A DNA stretch of 5,868 bases from Pseudomonadota bacterium (lineage in GTDB: Bacteria; Pseudomonadota; Gammaproteobacteria; Acidiferrobacterales; Acidiferrobacteraceae). The notes under the pieces were generated by a model, which was not told where the DNA came from, did no database searches, and was given only the letters and a program-made list of their open reading frames with translations. Positions 1 through 5,535 of this stretch are shown one piece after another. The stretch covers positions 1 to 5,868 of the forward strand of contig JAJYPQ010000275.1 of assembly GCA_021795255.1 (NCBI GenBank), in the 5' to 3' direction. Every line of letters starts with the position of its first letter. The stretch's first letter is position 1. Made by a program: the position numbers and the translations under genes.

Positions 1-104
1 GACCCTCGATTCACGACGGGCCATGGCGAGATTGGCCTTGGCGCGATCCGGCATCAGATAGAGAAACAGCTTGTCGTTACGTGCCAGGGGCCGGATCAGG
101 TGGT
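1..104 (+). repeat. Direct repeat, left copy (matches 5128-5231)
   Basis: Aligned without gaps to 5128-5231 in the same orientation, I count 7 mismatches in 104 bases (about 93% identity). Several mismatches change amino acids (for example Leu to Pro, Glu to Ala, Gln to Lys, His to Arg). Similarity ends sharply after the shared tggt at 101-104. The left limit is unknown because the match runs to the window edge. Confidence 0.9.
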
Positions 105-177
105 CCGCCACGACCGAATCCGGCGAGCCGATGGCACGGTGCCTCAGTGCTTCTACGACGAACCGACCGAACCCCAT
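1..177 (-). pseudogene. Chimeric remnant: C-terminal part of a roadblock/LC7 gene joined to unrelated 5' sequence
   Basis: Read on the minus strand from an ATG at 175-177, the frame stays open to the window edge (59 codons, stop not seen). From about codon 25 it reads HLIRPLARNDKLFLYLMPD and then RAKANLAMARRESRV, almost the same as the C-terminal part of the complete roadblock protein at 5101-5460 (HLIRPLERNDQLFLYLMLD, RAKANLAMARHELRV). The first 24 or so residues (MGFGRFVVEALRHRAIGSP...) do not resemble the roadblock N-terminus, and the nucleotide match stops abruptly near 104. An in-frame TGA lies upstream of the ATG, and I see no good ribosome binding site. I infer a truncated, recombined duplicate rather than a working gene. 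A real gene with a divergent N-terminus that continues to the left cannot be excluded, because the 3' end is outside the window. Confidence 0.6.
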
Positions 178-243
178 CGCACCGTGCTGCGAGTGCTGGG
201 GTATTCACCAAATACGTATTTCCGTGCGGGAGGAAATCGTTAG
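94..243 (+). other. Possible 3' gene fragment, unrecognised
   Basis: The plus-strand frame beginning at position 1 is open to a TAG at 241-243. After the repeated roadblock segment (beyond about 104) its translation looks protein-like: it contains RRADGTVPQCFYDEP, then EPHRTVLRVLGYSPNTYF, and ends RAGGNR. I do not recognise the family. The unrelated sequence fused to the roadblock fragment may therefore be the tail of another gene on the opposite strand, such as a mobile-element or accessory gene. No start is visible, since upstream of 104 the frame is antisense to roadblock sequence. This rests only on the look of the translation and an open frame, so it is weak. Confidence 0.25.
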
Positions 244-324
244 GCGAGGCGAAAGTGTCGCTCCGGGAAATGGCAAAGATTTTACGCCCGGGAAGTGCGG
301 AAAATAGGTTAGATGGAGGGAGAT

Positions 325-345
325 ATGATGATTTATGACAAGTGA
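325..345 (+). other. Six-codon mini-ORF with a strong ribosome binding site
   Basis: GGAGGG at 315-320 lies 4 bases before an ATG at 325, which opens MMIYDK and then stops. It is too short to be a normal protein. It could be a leader peptide, the left-over start of a lost gene, or chance. Confidence 0.15.
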
Positions 346-354
346 GGGGTATTC

Positions 355-390
355 GTGAAATCCAAGAAAACAACTATCTGGCAGCCTTAA
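355..390 (+). other. Eleven-codon mini-ORF with ribosome binding site
   Basis: GAGGGG at 344-349 is followed after 5 bases by GTG at 355 and the reading (f)MKSKKTTIWQP, with TAA at 388-390. It sits just upstream of the candidate promoter of the methyltransferase gene, so it would be on a different transcript from a start near 435. It may be a remnant of a displaced gene start. Low confidence. Confidence 0.15.
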
Positions 391-392
391 AA

Positions 393-429
393 GTAGTTCG
401 TTGTGACCACTACGTTTTGACGCTAAACT
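393..429 (+). promoter_or_regulatory. Candidate sigma-70-type promoter and operator of the methyltransferase operon
   Basis: TTGTGA at 401-406 and TAAACT at 424-429 are separated by 17 bases, and each matches the sigma-70 consensus at 4 of 6 positions. The -10 box ends 28 bases before the ATG at 458. An inverted repeat (GTAGT at 393-397, ACTAC at 409-413) brackets the -35 box. It extends imperfectly through AAAA on the left and TTTT on the right, with one bulged G. Such a site could bind a repressor, possibly the methyltransferase itself, since no controller gene is present. That role is inference. Confidence 0.4.
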
Positions 430-457
430 GCCGTCGTCATCACTCTGAGGTGGGCAG

Positions 458-1966
458 ATGGGAAGTCACGGATTAAGCAAAAGCGTGCCTCCTGTCGTGA
501 GTCGGTCCATTGATGCGGTGCGAAGTGTGGCGACAGGCCAACTCGACCCGTCCGCGCGATCGCGCCTCGGTCAGTTCATGACCCCCACCGCCATAGCGGA
601 CTTCATGGCGTCTCTCTTCGCCCAATGGCCGGCAAAAGTCTGTTTACTGGATCCAGGCGCCGGTGTTGGATCGCTGACGGAGGCATTCGCCGAACAATTC
701 GTGCGGCAGGCGCCTCCGAATGCGACCTTGGAGGCTCACGGCTACGAGGTGGATCCGGTACTGCTGAGATACTTTCAAGACCACATGGGCGATATCAAAG
801 AGCGCCTCCGTGATCGAGGACAGCATTTTCGGGGCGTGACTCACGATCGCGATTTTATCCATGAGGCAAGCTTCCTGTCGGGTATGGGCGCCCCTCGGTT
901 TACCCATGCCATTCTCAATCCGCCGTACAAGAAGATCACGAACGCCTCTGAATATCGGCGGCTCTTGCGGGCTATAGGTCTTGAGACCGGTAACCTCTAC
1001 AGTGCATTCCTGGGACTTACCATCGCCTTGATGGCAGAGGGCGGGGAAATCGTCGCCATTGTCCCTCGGAGTTTCTGTAATGGCACTTACTTTCGACCCT
1101 TTCGTCGTTTTCTCTTGGAACGGACAGCCATTACCCATCTTCATGTCTTTGAGAGCCGAAGCAGTGCTTTTAAAGACGACGAGGTCTTGCAGGAAAACAT
1201 CATTATCCGGTTGGTACGTGGCGCCAAGCCCCAGTCCGTGGCCGTGTCCTTTTCTCAAGATGCGCACTTTACCGATCTTGAGAGCCGGGAAGTCCCCTTT
1301 GCAGAAATCGTCCACCCAGGAGATCCCCATCAGTTCATTCGCATTCCAGATGGCCACGACGACAAGTTGCGCGCGCTTTTGCCATGTACCCTAGCGGACC
1401 TGGGCCTTACGGTCTCCACGGGCCCCGTGGTCGATTTTCGAGTGCGTGCGCACGCGCAGGCGACTCCGGACGGGGACTATGCCCCGCTCTTATATGCGCA
1501 CCACTTCCCGGGCGGTCATCTTTCCTGGCCTGTGGCGCACAAGAAACCCAATGCTCTGGCGCTCCATCCCGAGACCCGCAAAGGGCTCATGCCGCGCGGC
1601 TTCTATACGCTCACCAAGCGGTTCTCGGCCAAAGAAGAGCGTCGGCGCTTGGTGGCCTTTGTGATCAACCCCAACGAGATGCCTCAATCTTTATATGGGT
1701 TTGAGAACCATCTGAACGTCTTCCACCACGGCAAGGCAGGCCTCCCCGAGGATCTGGCGCGGGGGCTCGCGGTGTTCCTCAATTCCAGCGGGGCAGACCA
1801 GGCCTTTCGCGAATTTAGCGGGCATACCCAAGTCAACGCCGGGGATCTGCGCGCTTTGCGATATCCCGATCATGCCACCCTGATCCGTTACGGACAATGG
1901 GCCAAGCGGGCAGGATCGGCAACACAAGAGGCCATCGACGCCCGTGTCGAGCGATGCCGTGAGTAA
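458..1966 (+). CDS. Type II N6-adenine DNA methyltransferase, PstI/BsuBI family (expected site CTGCAG)
   Basis: This protein should transfer a methyl group from S-adenosylmethionine to the N6 of adenine in the restriction site, protecting host DNA. Its 502 residues contain the motifs of a gamma-class amino-methyltransferase in order: motif X GQFMTPTAIADFM (39-51), the SAM-binding motif I LLDPGAGVGSL (63-73), an acidic residue in GYEVDP (95-100), the catalytic motif IV NPPYKKI (154-160), and a GGEIVAIVPRSF strand (195-206). A likely target-recognition region follows, with LGLTVSTGPVVDFR near residues 315-330. From memory M.PstI is about 507 residues, so this is full length. The ATG at 458 has GAGG at 447-450, 7 bases upstream. 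The gene overlaps the endonuclease gene, whose family supports the PstI assignment. No motif is broken, so the enzyme is probably active. The exact site specificity is inferred from family membership only. Confidence 0.9.
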   Translation: MGSHGLSKSVPPVVSRSIDAVRSVATGQLDPSARSRLGQFMTPTAIADFMASLFAQWPAKVCLLDPGAGVGSLTEAFAEQFVRQAPPNATLEAHGYEVDPVLLRYFQDHMGDIKERLRDRGQHFRGVTHDRDFIHEASFLSGMGAPRFTHAILNPPYKKITNASEYRRLLRAIGLETGNLYSAFLGLTIALMAEGGEIVAIVPRSFCNGTYFRPFRRFLLERTAITHLHVFESRSSAFKDDEVLQENIIIRLVRGAKPQSVAVSFSQDAHFTDLESREVPFAEIVHPGDPHQFIRIPDGHDDKLRALLPCTLADLGLTVSTGPVVDFRVRAHAQATPDGDYAPLLYAHHFPGGHLSWPVAHKKPNALALHPETRKGLMPRGFYTLTKRFSAKEERRRLVAFVINPNEMPQSLYGFENHLNVFHHGKAGLPEDLARGLAVFLNSSGADQAFREFSGHTQVNAGDLRALRYPDHATLIRYGQWAKRAGSATQEAIDARVERCRE

Positions 1967-2921
1967 TAACGATCCCAAGACCCAACGGATCCAGGAGGCC
2001 TTGGGTGTGCTGGACGATTTGGGCATGCCACGGGCACAGCGCAATGAGCGCTCCGCCCTTTGTCTGTTGGCCTTGTTAGATTTAACCCCAGACAAGCCCT
2101 GGAACGCGGCCACAGACCCCTTGATGGGCATCACGCCGATCATGGACTGGGCGCGTCTTCATTACGAAAAGCCCTACGCGCCCAATACGCGCGAGACCTT
2201 CCGCCGTCAGACCATGCATCAGTTTATCCAGGCCGGGCTTGCGCTCTACAACCCGGACCAGCCTGACCGGCCGGTCAATAGCCCGAACGCCGTCTACCAG
2301 ATAGAACCGGCGTGCCTGGATGCCCTCCAGGCCTTAGGGACCGAGGAGTATACGATGAGGCTCGCCAACTTTCTCGCGGTCCGTGGGACGTTGGTCGCCC
2401 AACAGGCGATGCCCCGCTGGATGCGCATGGTCCCGTTATGGGTCGCTTCGGGGCAGGAGGTCCTGCTTTCACCCGGCCATCATAGCGCGCTCATCAAGGC
2501 CCTCTGTGAAGAATTTGGACCGCGTTTTATACCGGGCGGGCAACTCGTGTATGCCGGCGATACGGGGAAGAAATGGGGATACTGTAACGAGTCCTTGCCG
2601 GCCTCCCTTGGTATCACCATGGGAGCGCATGGCAAAATGCCCGATGTCATGATCTACGACCCGGATCGGAGTTGGCTCATCCTGGCCGGGGCCGTGACCT
2701 CGCATGGACCCGTGGACGCCAAACGCCACCAGGAGTTGAGCGAACTCTTTCAGGATTGCGGCGCCGGCCTCGTGTTCGTGTCCGCTTTCCCTGACCGCCG
2801 CACGTTCAACAAGTACCAGGAAGTGATTTCGTGGGAGTCCGAGGTGTGGATTGCCGATCACCCGAGCCACTTGATCCATTTTAATGGTGTGCGGTTCTTG
2901 GGTCCGTACTCGGCAGGATAA
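1944..2921 (+). CDS. Type II restriction endonuclease, BsuBI/PstI family, possibly catalytically defective
   Basis: The family cuts unmethylated CTGCAG. The 325 residues match the expected length (R.PstI is about 326 from memory). The N-terminal half includes GITPIMDWARLHYEKPYAPN (62-81), a segment typical of these enzymes that probably contributes to DNA binding. The C-terminal half carries the signature: LSPGHHSALI (175-184), LVYAGDTGKK (201-210), GKMPDVMIYD (230-239), AVTSHGPVDAKRH (250-262), VFVSAFPDRRTFNKY (277-291), SWESEVWIAD (296-305) and HLIHFNGVRFLGPY (309-322). Asp234 in the PD motif is present. Position 249, where I remember relatives having Glu (EAVTSHGP), is Gly, encoded GGG at 2688-2690 and one base from GAG. 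The GTG start at 1944 lies inside the methyltransferase gene. A GTG at 1959 would give an 8-base overlap and is an equally good choice. Both imply translational coupling. Family confidence is high; activity is doubtful. Confidence 0.88.
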   Translation: MSSDAVSNNDPKTQRIQEALGVLDDLGMPRAQRNERSALCLLALLDLTPDKPWNAATDPLMGITPIMDWARLHYEKPYAPNTRETFRRQTMHQFIQAGLALYNPDQPDRPVNSPNAVYQIEPACLDALQALGTEEYTMRLANFLAVRGTLVAQQAMPRWMRMVPLWVASGQEVLLSPGHHSALIKALCEEFGPRFIPGGQLVYAGDTGKKWGYCNESLPASLGITMGAHGKMPDVMIYDPDRSWLILAGAVTSHGPVDAKRHQELSELFQDCGAGLVFVSAFPDRRTFNKYQEVISWESEVWIADHPSHLIHFNGVRFLGPYSAG

Positions 2922-3014
2922 AAACACAACAATAGACCGCATAGACGGGAGAAGATGGCGCGTATTGAGACGATACGGACGGCACAGTTCCAATCCAATA
3001 AGGGGGTGTTTGGC

Positions 3015-3021
3015 AAGGAGG
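3015..3021 (+). promoter_or_regulatory. Strong Shine-Dalgarno sequence of the hicB remnant
   Basis: AAGGAGG lies 5 bases before the ATG at 3027-3029. This near-perfect site fixes the start of the antitoxin remnant and rules out the ATG at 2955 as its true start, although that ATG is in the same frame. Confidence 0.7.
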
Positions 3022-3026
3022 AAATA

Positions 3027-3269
3027 ATGTTCGACTACCCCGTGATCCTGACCCCCGATGACGGCACCGTGCCGTCACGTTTGCCGACGTGCCCGATGCG
3101 ATCACCCCCGGGGCGCGCGAGAATGAAGCCCTGCTGAACGTCATTAATGCGCTGGAAACCGGTTTGCCCTTCTATGTGGGGGGCGAAACTTCTACCCGCC
3201 GCCAGCCAGCCCGCAGCCAGCCAAACGACCGTGCGGCCATCGGCGCTGGAATGCGCGGGTGAGCTTTGA
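3027..3269 (+). pseudogene. hicB: Decayed HicB-family antitoxin gene with two frame changes
   Basis: HicB proteins are antitoxins with a degenerate RNase H-like fold that neutralise the HicA RNase. The first frame reads MFDYPVILTPDDGTV (3027-3071). The reading continues in another frame from 3074 as VTFADVPDAITPGARENEAL and then LNVINALETGLPFYVGG. From 3183 it returns to the original frame as AKLLPAASQPA and then TVRPSALECAGEL, with a TGA at 3267-3269. All three pieces line up in order with a HicB protein. The first change looks like one lost base near 3072, and the second like one extra base in the six-G run at 3178-3183. In the unshifted frame translation stops at 3137. The helix-turn-helix tail found after the ALECAK segment in longer HicBs is missing. 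No hicA is visible next to it, so a functional toxin-antitoxin pair is unlikely. Confidence 0.72.
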
Positions 3270-3337
3270 GTTTCTCATCGGACTCCTCGCATTACCGCCC
3301 CTACGAAGAGTTCCCAAAGATTGACTATTCGTTCTAA
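3263..3337 (+). other. Possible orphan C-terminal coding fragment
   Basis: After the TGA at 3260-3262 the frame reads ALSFSSDSSHYRPYEE, then FPKIDYSF and a TAA at 3335-3337. The composition looks like the tail of a real protein, but I do not recognise it, and it has no start. Its stop overlaps the stop of the convergent ligase gene (3334-3336). It may be debris from a gene that once ended here, or chance. Confidence 0.2.
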
Positions 3338-4833
3338 ATCGATGGGTCATGCGTGTCGCTCAGGCGCAACACCTGATCCAGCAATCGGGAATCGAGTGTC
3401 GCCTCGGCTGTAAACTCGCCGCGATACGCCGACTCTTCGGCGCGCAGCGCGTAACAGGTGTCGCCGCCGATATCGATGAATATGGCCCCCAGGCCGGCCT
3501 CTACGAAGGCATAGTCGCGTTTGAGAAAGAATTCCGTACAGCAGACGCCCAAAAACGTGCGTATTCCCGTGGCGCGCAGCTGCGCCAACACCATGTGCAG
3601 ATGCTCGTAGCGGGTGATCGTGGTCACGGGTAGGTCGCGTTCCCGCCCGAGGCGATAGGCCTCTCCCACGGCGCATTGTCCACATTCCGGGCAGCCATCA
3701 CGATGGCGCCATTTGCACCAGGCGGGCTTGGCGCAGTAGGGCAGCAACAGGGCCCCCACATCGGCGAGCAGATCCGCGAACCCTTGGTCGCGGCGCGGGC
3801 TGTAGAGCGTCACGCGCTCGGCGCCCCCCGGGATACCCAGACGCTCGCCCAGGAGTTGACGCTCCACACAAAGCCGCGCGAGGTAGCCAACATCCCTGTG
3901 GTCGAAGCCAAGGGTGTCCCTTGGCGCCGCGGCCAAGGCGGCGGCTTCCAGATCATCGAGGCGCACCCCGGTCATGGCGTTGGCCAGTTGCTCCAAGTCG
4001 GTGGCCCCCGCGCACTGGACCCCACCATTGACGCGCGCGGCGCGCACGTTCTCACCGTCGAGCAGGATGTCGAGATACAAGACGCCCCCCTGGGTCTTTA
4101 GAAAAGCGCTGACGTCGGGAATGAGGCCGGTCCTGCCGGGGGGCGGGGGTTCGATACGGACGGCGGGTGGCGTTTGGACCGCCACGCCCATCGTCAGGCG
4201 CGTGGCAAGCGCCGCGGCGATCGCAGGATAGATGCGCGCCGCCACCGCCGAGGGCTCTCGGCCACCGATGGGGGCAAACCGCTGGGCGGCGGCCAACAAT
4301 CCCGCCGCCGACAATTTCTCGAGCGGCAGCTTGATGGTCTTCATCAGGGAGTCGATATCGACCGCAAACAAGAGAGCCGCCTCGATGAGTATCTCTTCGC
4401 CACACCGCACGGCGAACACACTACCCCTTTTGCGGCCGTCGTCTGTGATGTCATTAGGGGCGGTAAATGTCGCACTCATACCCTGGCTGCGCAACGCCTC
4501 GGCAATCACTTCGCCGACAAGTGCGATTATCGCGGTCAGCGCATGTTGCGCTACCAGGACCCGCGGTAGGGCCGCGACCATGAGGGTCGTCCCCTGGTCG
4601 ACATAAAGACTGCCGCCGCCGGTGCGCCGGCGCACGATCGGCAGGTGGCCATCGACAAACGAGCGCCTGAGCGAACGATCCGGATCATCGAAGACCCCGA
4701 CCAGCGCGCAAGGCCCGAGGCGCGCAAAGCCGAGTGGCACATCGCCCGTCGATGCCTGTGCCAGGATCGCGCGTTCATAGTCATAAAACATGCCGGGATC
4801 GAGGAGGGGGGTTTCATGCCAGCGTACGGTCAT
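3334..4833 (-). CDS. Lipoate-protein ligase A-like protein with C-terminal DUF116 cysteine-rich domain
   Basis: The product has three parts (499 residues from the ATG at 4831-4833). First is a BPL/LplA/LipB-type catalytic domain (about 1-220) with RRRTGGGSLYVDQG (68-81), the equivalent of the ligase RRxSGGG motif. It also has NDITDDGRKRGSVF (127-140), whose Lys135 matches the catalytic lysine near position 133 of E. coli LplA. Second is a region around 240-320 (KTQGGVLYLDILLDG, LEQLANAMTGV) resembling the ligase accessory domain. Third is a DUF116-like domain (about 350-485) with cysteines at 367, 373, 381, 384 and 387 (CPECGQC), GVCCTEFF (431-432) and GGDTCY (460), a likely metal or Fe-S site. 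The expected reaction is ATP-dependent attachment of lipoate or a related acyl group to a carrier protein; the DUF116 role is unknown. An upstream in-frame ATG at 4879-4881 would add 16 residues, but MTVRWHETPLLDP with GAGAGA 7 bases upstream is the more natural start. Confidence 0.85.
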   Translation of the reverse strand: MTVRWHETPLLDPGMFYDYERAILAQASTGDVPLGFARLGPCALVGVFDDPDRSLRRSFVDGHLPIVRRRTGGGSLYVDQGTTLMVAALPRVLVAQHALTAIIALVGEVIAEALRSQGMSATFTAPNDITDDGRKRGSVFAVRCGEEILIEAALLFAVDIDSLMKTIKLPLEKLSAAGLLAAAQRFAPIGGREPSAVAARIYPAIAAALATRLTMGVAVQTPPAVRIEPPPPGRTGLIPDVSAFLKTQGGVLYLDILLDGENVRAARVNGGVQCAGATDLEQLANAMTGVRLDDLEAAALAAAPRDTLGFDHRDVGYLARLCVERQLLGERLGIPGGAERVTLYSPRRDQGFADLLADVGALLLPYCAKPAWCKWRHRDGCPECGQCAVGEAYRLGRERDLPVTTITRYEHLHMVLAQLRATGIRTFLGVCCTEFFLKRDYAFVEAGLGAIFIDIGGDTCYALRAEESAYRGEFTAEATLDSRLLDQVLRLSDTHDPSI

Positions 4834-4869
4834 GGTGTGATCTCTCAATGGCGATAGGCCCCGGCGCAC

Positions 4870-4910
4870 GCCGTACGACATTCGCCTTATCGGCGAGGCC
4901 CCTGTACGGC
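4870..4910 (-). promoter_or_regulatory. Nested inverted repeats in the leader of the ligase gene
   Basis: GCCGTAC (4870-4876) pairs perfectly with GTACGGC (4904-4910). Inside it TCGCC (4882-4886) pairs with GGCGA (4892-4896) around a TTATC loop. On the transcript, the GATAAG of this loop could alternatively pair with CTTATC about 25 bases upstream (4913-4918), which would compete with the inner stem. The structure lies 37 bases ahead of the preferred start, as expected for a leader element. It resembles no riboswitch class I can name. Confidence 0.3.
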
Positions 4911-4995
4911 AGGATAAGCGGCTGGGCTGCGCTGCGTGTCATGGACGGTCTTTGGGCATGCGGCCCGCGGGTTTTGGTGAGGCAATAAGTATGAT

Positions 4996-5010
4996 GTCTT
5001 TCACAAAGAC
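4996..5010. promoter_or_regulatory. Perfect 15-base palindromic element
   Basis: GTCTTT, CAC, AAAGAC form a perfect 6-base inverted repeat with a 3-base centre, in the gap between the roadblock and ligase genes. The size suits a dimeric repressor site, or it may be a small hairpin in the ligase leader. No T-tract follows on either strand that would suggest termination. Confidence 0.25.
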
Positions 5011-5057
5011 CCCGTCTTGCCTGGTGCGACACCTTGAGTCAGCCGTGGCCCGCCATA

Positions 5058-5074
5058 GCGGCCCCCATGGCCGC
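5058..5074 (-). other. GC-rich hairpin downstream of the roadblock gene
   Basis: GCGGCC (5058-5063) pairs with GGCCGC (5069-5074) around five bases. It lies 27 bases past the roadblock stop in the direction of transcription. There is no T-run after it, so it may stabilise an mRNA 3' end rather than terminate alone. Confidence 0.3.
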
Positions 5075-5100
5075 GTTTGGGCAAGGTCCCCGCACCTGCT

Positions 5101-5460
5101 TTAAGAAAAATCCAGGGTCTTTTCGTAGACCCTCAATTCATGGCGGGCCATGGCGAGATTGGCCTTGGCGCGATCCAGCATCAGATAGAGGAACAGCTGG
5201 TCGTTACGTTCCAGGGGCCGGATCAGGTGGTACTGCTTGCCAAGCGTAATAAGGATATCCTCGATCTTGTCGTCGAGATTCAGACGCGCCACCAGTGCGC
5301 GTTTCGTGTTCACCACCTCCGAATTGCCGGCTATCGCCAGGTCCAGGTCGACCGCCTGGTTTCCGGTCCTCGCCAACAGCATGCCGCTACTCGAATCGCC
5401 GAGCGCCGCCGCGATAAACCCGTCGATATCCTGAATACTGCTCAGATCCACTTTTGCCAT
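5101..5460 (-). CDS. Roadblock/LC7 domain protein (MglB-like)
   Basis: The 119-residue protein is a single roadblock/LC7 domain with no signal peptide or membrane segment, so it is cytoplasmic. Recognisable blocks are MAKVDLSSIQDIDGFIAAAL (1-20), the SSSGMLLA strand (23-30), DLDLAIAGNSEVVNTKRAL (38-56), and IEDILITLGKQYHLIRPL (67-84), followed by LFLYLMLDRAKANLAMAR (88-105). Roadblock proteins dimerise and often serve small Ras-like GTPases of the MglA type as activator or scaffold; no GTPase gene is visible here. The ATG at 5458-5460 has GAGGATGG about 8 bases upstream. The gene follows another roadblock gene by 75 bases, which suggests one operon. Its last codons overlap a terminator-like hairpin. 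A 104-base part of the gene is repeated at the left edge of the window. The partner and process are unknown. Confidence 0.85.
   Translation of the reverse strand: MAKVDLSSIQDIDGFIAAALGDSSSGMLLARTGNQAVDLDLAIAGNSEVVNTKRALVARLNLDDKIEDILITLGKQYHLIRPLERNDQLFLYLMLDRAKANLAMARHELRVYEKTLDFS
5103..5133 (-). terminator. Rho-independent terminator-like hairpin inside the end of the roadblock gene
   Basis: Read on the minus strand, AGGGTCT (5133-5127), loop ACGAAA, AGACCCT (5120-5114) form a perfect 7-base stem. After GGA comes TTTTTCTT (5110-5103). These bases also encode the final RVYEKTLDFS and run into the stop codon. The layout would end roadblock transcripts at or near the stop codon and separate them from the ligase gene. 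The stem is short, so termination may be partial. Confidence 0.5.
5128..5231 (+). repeat. Direct repeat, right copy (matches 1-104)
   Basis: This copy lies within the intact roadblock gene and encodes roughly residues 77-111. Same orientation as the left copy and about 93% identical, with no gaps. It is presumably the parent or a sister of the left copy. Confidence 0.9.
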
Positions 5461-5492
5461 GACTTATATCCATCCTCTGTTGAGTCTCGTAG

Positions 5493-5512
5493 CCGCGAGA
5501 GGCGCCTCGCGG
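5493..5512. other. Inverted repeat between the two roadblock genes
   Basis: CCGCGAG (5493-5499) and CTCGCGG (5506-5512) are perfect complements around a 6-base loop, in the 75-base gap between the genes. There is no T-tract in either direction. It could attenuate or stabilise the operon transcript, or be an operator. Confidence 0.3.
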
Positions 5513-5535
5513 TGTTGCTGTCAATCCGGCAGCCA

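Noticed and set aside
342..476. Open plus-strand frame (REIQENNYLAALKVV...) across the promoter region to a TAA at 474-476
   Set aside because: It has no usable start codon and overlaps the methyltransferase start. It looks like chance openness, although a relic cannot be excluded.
644..1357. 237-codon open frame on the minus strand inside the methyltransferase gene
   Set aside because: It is antisense to a gene with clear motifs, its translation has no recognisable domain, and it is explained as a shadow of GC-rich codon use.
2469..2993. 174-codon minus-strand frame across the endonuclease gene
   Set aside because: It is antisense to conserved PstI-family sequence and has no domain or ribosome binding site of note.
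2955..3137. 60-codon ORF starting at ATG 2955
   Set aside because: The only recognisable part is the HicB start at 3027, which has its own strong ribosome binding site. The upstream 24 codons look like read-in and the last ones are out of frame.
3190..3232. Repeated gccagcc/gcagcc units that resemble a small tandem repeat
   Set aside because: They are explained by the Pro/Ala/Ser/Gln-rich linker of the hicB remnant; the units are few and irregular.
3676..4101. 141-codon plus-strand frame opposite the ligase-DUF116 gene
   Set aside because: It is antisense to the cysteine-rich and accessory regions of a well-supported gene, and the composition is that of a shadow frame.
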